Below, one piece after another: positions 8,896-17,981 of a stretch of 53,664 nt of DNA; position 1 is the stretch's first letter; every line of letters starts with the position of its first letter. Made by a program: the position numbers and the translations under genes. A model generated the notes under the pieces. That model had not been told where the DNA came from and did not search any database. It worked only from the letters and a program-made list of their open reading frames with translations. Origin of the DNA: Bacteroidia bacterium (GTDB lineage Bacteria > Bacteroidota > Bacteroidia > UKL13-3); NCBI GenBank assembly GCA_014376805.1, contig JACMQU010000152.1, forward strand, positions 1 through 53,664. Direction: 5' to 3'.

Positions 8896-10551
8896 ATGAA
8901 ACATATCCTTCGTTATGGCCTGGCCGTAATTTTTGCCTGCCCTTTTTTTACTTGCCTGGCACAAAAACCAGAATTTAAATGGGGTCGTCTTTACGAAAAA
9001 CAATCAATTTTTAGTGGGGGTAATTCACTGTTAGGTTATAACGAAAATAATTATTACACATTGGGTGCGATAAAACATGGTTGGTGGATTTTTGGCGACC
9101 TAGCCCCTTCTATTACACAAAATGACAATCATCACGACCCGCAAACAGTTCGTGAGTTTTCAAAGAAAAGAGGTAAAGAAAAACTGGCATTGTCAGGAGA
9201 TATAATTTTTGTTGACAATACTTTTCATGTATTCGCTTCAAAATTCAATTCTTCGCAAGCTAAAAATATAATCTATAAAAAAACTATTAATGGCGATCTT
9301 TCGGATGAAGGTGATTGGGAAGAATTTGACCAAACATTTGCCAAAAATTCTAAAGAGGGCAGCAACTTTGATTTTGTGAAGTCGGAAGATGAATCTAAAA
9401 TTCTTTTATACCGCAACAATCCTATGGTTAAAGGTTCTAAAAAGGAATCCGTAACTTATAAAATGTACGATAAACAATTTAAATTACTCTGGCATAAAAA
9501 ATTAGATTTTGACGTGGATGATAAGAAATATACTATTCTTAATTATTCCGTTTCAAATGATGGGCAGGTAATTCTATTAGGCAGGCAAGATCTTACCAGA
9601 AAAGAAAAAGTTAGAAAGATGCCTTCTTATAAATACCTTTTATATCTGTATGATGGTCGTAAAGGTAATTTGGAAGAATATGAATTATCGCTGGGTAAAT
9701 TATACATTACCGATATTGCCTATACAATAGATAATGACCACAACAAACTTGCAATTGCAGGCTTTTATTCTAACAAAGGGCCTGGTTATTTAACAGGTAC
9801 TTTTTATCAGCGTCTGGACATCACCACAAAAAAAATTGAAGTTGAACAAACCAAAGAGTTTGAAAGAGACTTTATGATGGATCACATGTCTGAAAGAAAG
9901 GTTGATAAGAATAAAGAATTGGCTAACTATGATATACGCAGTTTAATTAGAAGAGACGATGGTGGGATTACCATGATTGCTGAACAGTATTTTGTTATTG
10001 TAACTTCTTCAACCAGCAGCTCTAATGGCAGATCAGTAACCACTTATACTTACCATTATCATTACAATGACATTATTGTAGTAAATATAAATAACGATGG
10101 AAAAATAGCCTGGTCACTTACAATTCCAAAAAACCAGTACAGCATAAATGACAATGGCAGAATGTCGTCCTATTCATTTCAGGTTTATGAAGATAAAATG
10201 TATTTTATTTTTTATGATAATGCCGATAATTACGATAAGAATACAGCTAAAAGGAGCAATAAAAGACTTAAAATAAACGTAAAGCAGATGCCTACACCTA
10301 TGAAAGCGGTATTAGGTTTAGCCATTGTAGATTATGAGGGATTTTTAACCCGTGAAGTACTTCAAAAAAGCAATAAAGAGTTAAAGGTTAAAAAAGGTAC
10401 TCCTATGTTTGTCCCTAAATTGTCGGAAAACATGAAAGATAAATTACTTGTACAGGCATATTGGGGTAAAAAATACAAGTTAGGCTTTTTAACATTTGCC
10501 AATAATTCAAAGTCAAAAAGTACAGATGCTACTAAAAAAGATGATAAGTAA
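8896..10551 (+). CDS. Secreted protein of unknown function, first gene of an overlapping trio
   Basis: I place the start at the ATG at 8896 because it opens directly with a signal peptide (MKHILRYGLAVIFACPFF, cleavage after CLAQ); the upstream in-frame ATG at 8875 adds seven residues with no function. The mature protein of about 525 residues is strand-rich and lysine-rich, with sections of the type VDNTFHVFASKF and KLAIAGFYSNKG that suggest a propeller-like or repeated beta architecture. A serine-rich run occurs near residue 375. No family is recognised. The stop overlaps the start of the protease gene by 11 bases, so the two are probably translationally coupled. Confidence 0.75.
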   Translation: MKHILRYGLAVIFACPFFTCLAQKPEFKWGRLYEKQSIFSGGNSLLGYNENNYYTLGAIKHGWWIFGDLAPSITQNDNHHDPQTVREFSKKRGKEKLALSGDIIFVDNTFHVFASKFNSSQAKNIIYKKTINGDLSDEGDWEEFDQTFAKNSKEGSNFDFVKSEDESKILLYRNNPMVKGSKKESVTYKMYDKQFKLLWHKKLDFDVDDKKYTILNYSVSNDGQVILLGRQDLTRKEKVRKMPSYKYLLYLYDGRKGNLEEYELSLGKLYITDIAYTIDNDHNKLAIAGFYSNKGPGYLTGTFYQRLDITTKKIEVEQTKEFERDFMMDHMSERKVDKNKELANYDIRSLIRRDDGGITMIAEQYFVIVTSSTSSSNGRSVTTYTYHYHYNDIIVVNINNDGKIAWSLTIPKNQYSINDNGRMSSYSFQVYEDKMYFIFYDNADNYDKNTAKRSNKRLKINVKQMPTPMKAVLGLAIVDYEGFLTREVLQKSNKELKVKKGTPMFVPKLSENMKDKLLVQAYWGKKYKLGFLTFANNSKSKSTDATKKDDK

Positions 10552-12070
10552 TAAATTTATTTTAGCCGTTTCATTAATTTCGGTTCATTTATTTTCAGGC
10601 TGCGCTATTTTGTTAAGCGGAGGCATTAAACCCCGGCAGTTTTATGTATCTTCTAATGTAAAAGGGGCGCACGTTCTTAATGTAGATGATCGTAAAGAAT
10701 ATGGAACAAGCCCTGTTAAGGTAAGTTCAAGAACTGCCTCAAAACCTATAACCATACTTCTCGAAAAAGATAATTACGCCCCTGTTCAACACATTATGGA
10801 TGTGCAAAATACCGGCGGCTTTTTTCTTTTTTTAGATGCCATGTTATTGTGCATACCTTGTATTCCAGATGCTAAGATGGGGGCTTTTCATAAATTTGAA
10901 TATGACAGCCTTTACCTTCCCATGAAAAGAATTCGGGAAAAGGATAAAATACCTGTACCTATTGTTATAAATAATTTACAATGGATGATTAAAGAAGGTG
11001 AAGAAATTGGAAAGATAGGCAAGGAAAAACTTTACTTTAAAAAGAATAACATGGAAAGCAGACAATATATCGAATTTATTTGTGATGAATTTGAAGAAAC
11101 GAGGTATGAAACAAAGGAATGTGGTGAAGAAAAATCATCTGATAAATACAATAATAAAAGGTATTCAAATATTCAACTTACACCTTCCGTTAAAAAGCTT
11201 AACCTACAAAGCATTAAACGTAATCATACTTATAAAATGGTGGGCAAATTAACTATCGACTGGATTTTTACCACAGCTTATAATGACACCCTATATGTTT
11301 TTAGTGACGCACAAAGTGCCATTATTAATACCTCCGAAAAAAGGAAAAGCATTTCTGCGTTGTTAGGCTCATCTCTATACAAGCTGCTTGATGACGACAA
11401 AACCTTTGATATAATAAATGATATTGCTAAAAACAAAAAAATTACCCAAAAACTATCAATAAGCCCTATAGCTTTAAAACGCCCCTCCTCTCCTTTATCA
11501 ACAAATGGAATTAACAGTACAATAAAATATCTTGTAAAATCTGTTGTAACCATAGAACATAAAAATGGGCATGGTAGTGGTTTTATAGTTTCAGAAGATG
11601 GCTATATACTTACCAATTATCATGTAATACATGGCAATACCGACCTTGATATAAAACTAAATGAAAGCATAACATTAAAAGCCACCATTGTTAGAACCAA
11701 TCCCGAATATGACCTTGCCTTACTTAAGATAAACGCAGAAGACCTGCAACCCCTTTTATTAGGAAACTCAGATAGCCTTGATGTGGGTGATGAAGTAATA
11801 GCTATAGGTACACCGGAAGACATTTCATTAGGCCAATCGGTAAGCAAAGGTATTGTAAGTGGAAAGAGAAAATTTGAGGGTCAGGTATTCATTCAAACAG
11901 ATGTAAGTGTAAACCCGGGTAACAGCGGCGGTCCATTAATTAATCTAAAAGGTGAAGTAATAGGAATTGTTTCTCGTAAACTTGTAGGTAAAGGTATAGA
12001 AGGTATTACCTTTGGTATACCTATACTGGTTGCTTTGGAAAAGTTAAATATTCTGGTTGATGAAAAATAA
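10541..12070 (+). CDS. HtrA-like serine protease lipoprotein with N-terminal PEGA-like domain
   Basis: The ATG at 10541 opens a lipoprotein signal (MISNKFILAVSLISV, lipobox LFSGC with Cys at about 21), so I reject the upstream in-frame start at 10496. Residues of about 35-90 resemble a PEGA domain (NVKGAHVLN, YGTSPVKV, ILLEKDNYAP). The C-terminal 180 residues are a trypsin-like S1C domain with the triad His361 (TNYHVIHG), Asp391 (EYDLALLKI) and Ser462 (NPGNSGGPLIN). There is no PDZ domain after the protease domain, unlike DegP or DegS. The protein is likely anchored in the envelope, acting on unknown proteins. It overlaps both neighbouring genes by 11 bases. Confidence 0.85.
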   Translation: MISNKFILAVSLISVHLFSGCAILLSGGIKPRQFYVSSNVKGAHVLNVDDRKEYGTSPVKVSSRTASKPITILLEKDNYAPVQHIMDVQNTGGFFLFLDAMLLCIPCIPDAKMGAFHKFEYDSLYLPMKRIREKDKIPVPIVINNLQWMIKEGEEIGKIGKEKLYFKKNNMESRQYIEFICDEFEETRYETKECGEEKSSDKYNNKRYSNIQLTPSVKKLNLQSIKRNHTYKMVGKLTIDWIFTTAYNDTLYVFSDAQSAIINTSEKRKSISALLGSSLYKLLDDDKTFDIINDIAKNKKITQKLSISPIALKRPSSPLSTNGINSTIKYLVKSVVTIEHKNGHGSGFIVSEDGYILTNYHVIHGNTDLDIKLNESITLKATIVRTNPEYDLALLKINAEDLQPLLLGNSDSLDVGDEVIAIGTPEDISLGQSVSKGIVSGKRKFEGQVFIQTDVSVNPGNSGGPLINLKGEVIGIVSRKLVGKGIEGITFGIPILVALEKLNILVDEK

Positions 12071-12749
12071 ATTACTTCTTCTATTTGTGTTTACATTTCC
12101 GGTAGGCAGAACAGTTCTGATAGCACAAACCGCAGGTATAACAATAGGCGCGCAATGGCAGGGGCTTTATGAGAAGAGCCACACCCAAAGAATTGCCACC
12201 ACTTTTAATATTGGATATCAACATGCCGTATTAGATAAACTCTGTCTTGGTGCAGCATTTAACATCTCGGCAATTGGAGAATTATCCGGCGAAAATTCCC
12301 TTGTTAAGGAATTAGATAATGGAATGAATTTAAGGTATTACAGTTTTTTCAGAAACTACAAAAATTTCAATTTTGAATGCCGTTATTTTATAAATGATTT
12401 TGATGACGCTCCTGCCGGATTTTATATTGCTTCAAGCTATAAATTTGGTTGGTTCAACTCAATAAATACAACGCAGAGTTTAACTGATATGAATGGTTAT
12501 AGTTCTTCGGGATATAAACAAATAATAGTAAATGAGACCTATACCTCTAAAAATTACATAAACTCCTTTGGTTTAAAAGCCGGATTGATGGTTGGACCTT
12601 TTTTTAATTTTTATTCAGGGATTGATTTTAATTTTTCTTCCCTTATTGAAGATCCAAGAATACTACAATCTAACCTGCAACTGTCGCCAAAAATAACCTC
12701 TACATCTTTTGTTATGGGAGTAAGTTTTGGGTTTGGGTTGGGTTATTGA
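12060..12749 (+). CDS. Putative outer-membrane beta-barrel protein
   Basis: The start is the ATG at 12060, overlapping the end of the protease gene by 11 bases; the in-frame TTG three bases earlier is less likely. The 229-residue product has a signal peptide ending near LIAQ and then alternating amphipathic strands (ITIGAQWQGLYE, FGLKAGLMVGPFFNFYSGID). It terminates with the glycine/aromatic strand VMGVSFGFGLGY. These traits fit a small porin-like barrel of the Bacteroidota OmpW/PorT-like kind. Function is unknown. Its coupling to the PEGA-protease gene suggests the three products act together in the envelope. Confidence 0.65.
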   Translation: MKNKLLLLFVFTFPVGRTVLIAQTAGITIGAQWQGLYEKSHTQRIATTFNIGYQHAVLDKLCLGAAFNISAIGELSGENSLVKELDNGMNLRYYSFFRNYKNFNFECRYFINDFDDAPAGFYIASSYKFGWFNSINTTQSLTDMNGYSSSGYKQIIVNETYTSKNYINSFGLKAGLMVGPFFNFYSGIDFNFSSLIEDPRILQSNLQLSPKITSTSFVMGVSFGFGLGY

Positions 12750-13196
12750 ACCAAGGAGTTTATCTAAAAAGTTATAGCGCAAAATCATAACATTTCTTAC
12801 AAGCATAATATGAAATAATATTTTGAACAACCCAAGTAACTTTGCAGGAAAATATCTGACTGAAATCTGGTAATTAAAATTATCAAATTATTATTATTTC
12901 CTCCCGGCAAAAAAATATACCGGCAAAACAACTAATGAATAATTAGGGTACTTAAAAATTAATAAATTCTGAGATGCCTTGCAGGTAAATCTATTGTTAG
13001 TTGACCCAATAAAAAGAACAAAAACGTACAGCAAAGAGCTTATTAAACCGGTAAAACATCCTGATGCTTTTTCAGGAAAAAATTATTAAAATAATGCGCT
13101 CCTTTTATTCCTTCACAATACATAAAAACATTGGGCAATACACTACCGTAAATTTTACTTTAAGCCAACCTAAAGAAAGATTCGTTAAAACTACTT
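12750..13196. other. AT-rich intergenic region between convergent genes
   Basis: This 447-base stretch lies between the barrel gene and the convergent acyl-CoA synthetase gene. I see no reading frame, RNA gene or convincing terminator hairpin in it. Confidence 0.5.
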
Positions 13197-15101
13197 TTAA
13201 TCCATAATGGCCGAATACATTCCCTTTATCTCAAAGGCATATTTCACCTCTACAACCTTGCGTTTAATTTTTTGCGTGGGGGTCATTTCTTCAGTTTCTA
13301 AAGTAAAAGGCCTCCGTTTGATGATGTAATTTTTTATTCGTTCAAATTTGCCAAGTTCGGTAGCATATTTCTGTAGATCTATATCAAGCCATTTTCTGAT
13401 ATCTGCGTCTGCAATAAACTCATCTGCATCGTCAAAGAAATTTTGTTTATAACCGAATACTTCTTTCATCTCTTCTTTTGAGGGAACAATAATGGCGGTT
13501 AAATATTCCTGGCGATCACCTATTAAAAAGATTTGTTCTATTTTATTTGATTTGAGATAGGTATTCTCAATTGGCGTTGGATATACATTTTTGCCAAATG
13601 AATTTACCAGAATATTTTTTATCCGGTCTGTAATCTTCAAATAACCTTTATAAAATTTACCTACATCGCCTGTATGCAGCCAGCCATCTTTATCAATGGC
13701 TTCTGCTGTTGCTTCAGGCAGGTTCCAATAACCCTTCATTACATTGCGGCCCCTCACTAAAATTTCACCTTCACCACATTCAAAGTCCGGATTAAATGAA
13801 TCATAACTCTGCACGGTAATAATTTCTTTTGTATCGGGGTTTTGTATAGCAACTTCATTCAGTCGACCCACCCTTCCTACAGTTCCAAAAATCTGGCGAT
13901 GAGGTTCATTCACAGTTACCAATGGCGACGTTTCTGTTAAGCCATAACCTTCACACACCCGCACCCCTATATTACCAAAAAATTCACCTACATGTTGCGG
14001 CATGGCACCACCACCTGAGATCATCAGTTGCATATTACCTCCCAGCCTTGCCTTAATTTTTGAGAAAACTAATTTTTCGGCTATTAATACCTCCAATTGC
14101 AAAAGTGCATTCATCTTCTTCCCTTCTTCCTTAAGGTGCCTTCTATTCTCCCCTTTTTTAATTGCCCAGTTAAATATTTTCAGGCTAAGGCCACCTTTTG
14201 AGGTAATATTTTTACGCACTTTTTCTTCAATGCGTTCTAATAAACGTGGAACGGTAAGTATGGCTGTGGGTTTAATTTCAGCTATATTACTACTTAAGGC
14301 TTCAAGGCTCTGTGCAAAGGCTACCTGACTTCCTATAACAGTGCTCTGATAATAGGTAGCAGTACGTTCATACACATGGCATAAAGGTAAAAAAGAAAGA
14401 AATAAAAAATCCTTGTTTATAATATAACAAAGTTCAACGGCCATTTCAATATCACTCAAAAAATTATCGTGGGTAAGCATAGCGCCTTTAGGTTTGCCGG
14501 TAGTGCCGGAGGTGTACAGTAAGCACGAAAGATCATTGCGTGTTACAGCATTGCAACGGGCATCTACGCGCGCCTTAATATTTTCATCACGGTACAGTTT
14601 GCCTCCTTCTGTTAGCATGGCTTCATAAGTAATAACATCTGCAACTGCTTTATCTGTTTTATAAGCAATGATGATTTTTTCAAGTTTGGGGCATTTATGT
14701 TTTATCTTGTTGATTTTCTTTAATAGAAATGGTGTGCCAACCAGAATAGCTTTTGATCCCGAATCATTTATAATATATTCCACTTCATTTTCAGATAAAG
14801 TTGGATAAATGGAAACATTAACCAGTCCCAATTGCATCAAGCCCTGGTCAAAGGCTATATACTCCGGGCAGTTCTCCATAATAAGAGCTACCATTTGTTG
14901 CTTTTCATATCCGTGCTCCAGCAAATAAGCCGAGATGGCATTTGCTTCATCTATTACCTGTTGAAAAGTTATACCATGGTAGGTATCATTTTTTTTCTCA
15001 AACAAATAAATACTCTCCGGGGTTTTAATATGATTGGCAGCATGCTTCAGATAAGGATGCAGTGATGGAAAACTATAGTCTAATTTAAATCTGGTACTCA
15101 T
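13197..15101 (-). CDS. Long-chain acyl-CoA synthetase (AMP-binding)
   Basis: The enzyme activates fatty acids to acyl-CoA through an acyl-adenylate. The 634-residue protein carries the AMP-binding P-loop LLYTSGTTGKPKGAML near residue 195, the GYGLTETSPLVTVNEP motif near 390, and the hinge region GWLHTGDVGKFYKGYLKITDR near 475. This architecture matches FAA/FadD-type long-chain ligases of Bacteroidota. A second ligase of the same kind is encoded at 45551-47317 in the beta-oxidation operon. This copy has 447 and 338 bases of non-coding DNA on its two sides and is likely monocistronic. The chain-length preference cannot be read from sequence. Confidence 0.92.
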   Translation of the reverse strand: MSTRFKLDYSFPSLHPYLKHAANHIKTPESIYLFEKKNDTYHGITFQQVIDEANAISAYLLEHGYEKQQMVALIMENCPEYIAFDQGLMQLGLVNVSIYPTLSENEVEYIINDSGSKAILVGTPFLLKKINKIKHKCPKLEKIIIAYKTDKAVADVITYEAMLTEGGKLYRDENIKARVDARCNAVTRNDLSCLLYTSGTTGKPKGAMLTHDNFLSDIEMAVELCYIINKDFLFLSFLPLCHVYERTATYYQSTVIGSQVAFAQSLEALSSNIAEIKPTAILTVPRLLERIEEKVRKNITSKGGLSLKIFNWAIKKGENRRHLKEEGKKMNALLQLEVLIAEKLVFSKIKARLGGNMQLMISGGGAMPQHVGEFFGNIGVRVCEGYGLTETSPLVTVNEPHRQIFGTVGRVGRLNEVAIQNPDTKEIITVQSYDSFNPDFECGEGEILVRGRNVMKGYWNLPEATAEAIDKDGWLHTGDVGKFYKGYLKITDRIKNILVNSFGKNVYPTPIENTYLKSNKIEQIFLIGDRQEYLTAIIVPSKEEMKEVFGYKQNFFDDADEFIADADIRKWLDIDLQKYATELGKFERIKNYIIKRRPFTLETEEMTPTQKIKRKVVEVKYAFEIKGMYSAIMD

Positions 15102-15439
15102 GAATGTTTATTTGCTATGCGAATAAAGCTAAATTATACAAATCATAAATACTGTTTAGTTTAAATTGATGCAATATAATGTTGCATTTTGAGCAAATGA
15201 TGATTTGAGGGGTAATTGGAATCAGATAAATTAAAATTTAATTAACGGAAAATATACATTTTACAACCTTTATAACTAACAACCGGGTTATTGAAGCAAA
15301 TGAGTAACAAATTTAAATCAGGGAATATAAAAATTTGCTCAAAATATTTTTCCGCAGTACAATATTTTAGCCGTTAACTGTTCTAATTTTGTTCATACAC
15401 CCCATACTGTTTTATTAAAACAAGGTGAAAATTGCTTTG
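15102..15439. other. Intergenic region between def and the acyl-CoA synthetase gene
   Basis: This 338-base AT-rich stretch must hold the promoter of the synthetase gene. I see no exact CAAAnnTA element, reading frame or strong hairpin in it. Confidence 0.4.
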
Positions 15440-15994
15440 TTACTTGTTAGCCGGCAGCCGCATTTTATAATCTACCTTAGCACCACCTTTAGAAATATTA
15501 AGTAATTTGTTTTTAAGCAAACGGCGTTTGAGTTCAGAAATATAATCAATAAATAACTTCCCCTTGCAATGATCATACTCATGCTGTATAACACGTGCCG
15601 GTATGCCACTATATTCCTCTTCAAAAGTATTAAAATGTTCATCCTGATACCTGATGCGCAGATGAGGCCTCCGACTCACATTTTCGCGGATATTAGGAAT
15701 ACTCAGACAGCCCTCTTCAAAATCCCATTCATCTCCCCATTCTTCAAGGATCTCTGCGTTTATAAAAACCTTTTTTATAATGGGGTATCTTTCATCATCA
15801 AAAGATTCTGTATCAACTATAAATAAATTAACGGCCTTATTAACTTGTGGTGCGGCAAGTCCAACACCATTTGCATTGTACATAGTTTGCCACATATTTA
15901 CTATCAATGCCTGAAGATCTTTATTATGTTGATCAATTTTAGCACCCGCCTTGCGTAAAACCGGGTCGCCATATGCTACAATTGGTAATATCAT
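15440..15994 (-). CDS. def: Peptide deformylase
   Basis: This metalloenzyme removes the formyl group from the N-terminal methionine of new proteins. The 184-residue product has all three family motifs: GVGLAAPQ (about 43-50), EGCLS (94-98, with metal ligand Cys96) and HEYDH (138-142, with ligands His138 and His142 and catalytic Glu139). The C-terminal extension after residue 160 is basic. It is followed 63 bases upstream on the minus strand by ruvX, and the pairing of ruvX with def is common in Bacteroidota. Secure. Confidence 0.96.
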   Translation of the reverse strand: MILPIVAYGDPVLRKAGAKIDQHNKDLQALIVNMWQTMYNANGVGLAAPQVNKAVNLFIVDTESFDDERYPIIKKVFINAEILEEWGDEWDFEEGCLSIPNIRENVSRRPHLRIRYQDEHFNTFEEEYSGIPARVIQHEYDHCKGKLFIDYISELKRRLLKNKLLNISKGGAKVDYKMRLPANK

Positions 15995-16057
15995 TTATTT
16001 CTATCCGAACGCTAAATAAACCGCTTTATGAAGTTTAATAGCGTAATTCTTTTTGGT

Positions 16058-16471
16058 TTAAAATTTATTTTCCATATAGGTCTGAAGAATTAATACGGCA
16101 CTTACCTGATCCACATTTTCTTTTTTCTGCCGGTCTTTTTTCTTTAGCCCCATCTCCAGTAATGCACGTTGGGCAATGCGCGAGGTAAAGCGCTCATCGA
16201 CCCTTTTAACAGGCACAGCCGGAAAGTTTTTAGTGAGCAAAGATATAAATTTTTCAACATATTGAGCCGACTCAGAATCAGTACCATCCATTTTCAGGGG
16301 TTTACCAACAACAAAACATTCAACCGCTTCTTTTTCAAGATAAGTCTTTAAGTATTGAATAGCTTCATGTGCCCGAACTGTAGTTAAGGTATTTGCAATA
16401 ATTTGCAGCGGATCGGTAACGGCTAATCCAACCCGTTTGGTTCCATAATCTATAGATAAAATTCTAGGCAT
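16058..16471 (-). CDS. ruvX: Holliday junction resolvase-like protein YqgF/RuvX
   Basis: The 137-residue protein has the RNase H-like YqgF fold. The first acidic motif is ILSIDYGTKRVGLAVTDP at the N-terminus, FVVGKPLKMDGT lies in the middle, and RVDERFTSRIAQRAL is followed by the C-terminal acidic region ENVDQVSAVLILQTYM. Proteins of this family process 16S rRNA ends or junction DNA. A near-consensus -7 element (minus-strand CATCTTTG, 16494 down to 16487) precedes the start. It is probably co-transcribed with def. Secure family assignment. Confidence 0.93.
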   Translation of the reverse strand: MPRILSIDYGTKRVGLAVTDPLQIIANTLTTVRAHEAIQYLKTYLEKEAVECFVVGKPLKMDGTDSESAQYVEKFISLLTKNFPAVPVKRVDERFTSRIAQRALLEMGLKKKDRQKKENVDQVSAVLILQTYMENKF

Positions 16472-16604
16472 TTGCTGTTAAAAAAGCAAAGATGATTATA
16501 CTAAACGAAAGTTTAACATAAAGTTTAAATGTTTTTTTATTTCATTCATTAAACTCCAATATATTTTAGCTTGCCAAATACCATTTTAAATTTTAGTTAA
16601 GCTA

Positions 16605-17765
16605 TTATGCCCCCTTTAGTATAATCCTGAAGGTAGTTCCTTTGCCCAATTCAGAGTTTTTAACAAAAATCTGCCCTTTATGATACTGCACAACGATTCG
16701 TTTAACCAAAGAGAGCCCAAGACCCCACCCTCTCTTTTTTGTTGTGTAGCCGGGCTTAAAAACGGTCTTAAACTTACTTCTCGAAATGCCTTTGCCGGTA
16801 TCTGAAATATCTAAAAAAACATGATCGGGATCGCGGTAAATGGAAATGGTTAATGCCCCGTTTCCATCCATAGCATCTATTGCATTTTTACAAATATTTT
16901 CAATCACCCAATCAAACAACGGAATATTAATCATGGCCCAGTTGCCGGGTTGCTCAATAACAATGGCAAAACTTACTTTGCTCGATACCCTGTTGCGCAA
17001 ATAACTAATCGCTTTTTCAATAATCAAATCCAGGTTTTCACCTTTCAGAATAGGTTCTGAACCAATCTTCGAAAATCTTTCTGTTATCAGCTCCAGTCGC
17101 AGAATATCATAATCCACTTCTTTTAAAATTTCCTCCTGTTGTTCTTTGTCCGTTTCTTTTAACATATTATGCCATTCACGCAAAGATGAAATTGGCGTTC
17201 CTAACTGATGGGCTGTTTCTTTACTCATTCCCACCCACACCTGGTTTTGCTCGGCTCTGCGGCTGCTGCTTAATGCAAGGTAACTCATAATTGCAAAGAA
17301 AGTGATTAACGCCAATTGTATATATGGGTACGTTTTAAGTTGTGCCAATACGGTTGAATTTTTATAGTATAAATGATTGTAACGTTTGTTAACTTCATCA
17401 TACAAAATTCTAATCGGCAGGTGCTCTTTTTTCATTTCAACCAATTGCCTGCTCAGGTATTTCTCCTCTGTTGCTTTTATTGAATCCAGGTTTCGGGTTG
17501 TTACTATATTGCCCGCATCATCTACCAGAATAGTTGGTATTGTTTCATTATCTTTTATAATGTCCAGTAAAAAATTTATATCCGTTTCGGGTTTAGCCAG
17601 AATTAATTGTTTGGTGGCATTGGCCCATAATTTTATCTTCTTATCTTCTTCAACCTCTAAAGATTTTACCAGATGTCGCGTATATAACAAAGAAACCCCG
17701 CCAATGAACATAGCTGCCAGTAATAAAACTATTTTCCATCTTCGCTTTCTCTCGTATGCCTGCAT
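16605..17765 (-). CDS. HAMP-less sensor histidine kinase
   Basis: The 386-residue protein has two membrane helices (about 11-28 and 146-166) that flank a 115-residue extracytoplasmic sensor segment. No HAMP domain lies between the second helix and the kinase core. The phospho-acceptor is His186 in SKETAHQLGTPISSL. The ATPase domain shows the N box NICKNAIDAM (near 290), the G1 box DISDTGKGIS and the G2 box GWGLGLSLVKRIV. The HQLGTP H-box is characteristic of a Bacteroidota group of orphan kinases. No response regulator lies next to it. The partner and signal are unknown. Confidence 0.9.
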   Translation of the reverse strand: MQAYERKRRWKIVLLLAAMFIGGVSLLYTRHLVKSLEVEEDKKIKLWANATKQLILAKPETDINFLLDIIKDNETIPTILVDDAGNIVTTRNLDSIKATEEKYLSRQLVEMKKEHLPIRILYDEVNKRYNHLYYKNSTVLAQLKTYPYIQLALITFFAIMSYLALSSSRRAEQNQVWVGMSKETAHQLGTPISSLREWHNMLKETDKEQQEEILKEVDYDILRLELITERFSKIGSEPILKGENLDLIIEKAISYLRNRVSSKVSFAIVIEQPGNWAMINIPLFDWVIENICKNAIDAMDGNGALTISIYRDPDHVFLDISDTGKGISRSKFKTVFKPGYTTKKRGWGLGLSLVKRIVVQYHKGQIFVKNSELGKGTTFRIILKGA

Positions 17766-17921
17766 AAATAATTTTTTTAATCCTGATACAAATAAGGTAA
17801 TTTAAAATACAAAAGCAATTTGATGAAAAGACTCCTCTAATAAAAGCTTTAAACTATCGTTTTTGCAGATTCAATTATCTGCTGTTAATCTATCATAAAC
17901 TATATTCAATGTCTGTTTAAC

Positions 17922-17934
17922 ATCGTAAAACGAT
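17922..17934. repeat. Small palindrome upstream of the cyclase-family gene
   Basis: ATCGT and ACGAT flank an AAA spacer, 24 bases upstream of the -7 box at 17958. A longer, imperfect symmetry extends outward (TTT on the left, AAA on the right). The position overlaps the expected -33 region and could be an operator. This is weak evidence. Confidence 0.3.
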
Positions 17935-17957
17935 TACAAATACCTAATATTCCTAAG

Positions 17958-17965
17958 TATATTTG
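17958..17965 (+). promoter_or_regulatory. Predicted -7 element of the cyclase-family gene
   Basis: TATATTTG matches TAnnTTTG exactly and lies 16 bases before the ATG at 17982. This leaves a very short leader, as is usual in this phylum. Confidence 0.5.
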
Positions 17966-17981
17966 CTAAAATAAAAAGTAA

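Noticed and set aside
10496..10540. An upstream start of the PEGA-protease gene.
   Set aside because: The lipoprotein signal begins at the ATG at 10541; the extra 15 residues would spoil it.
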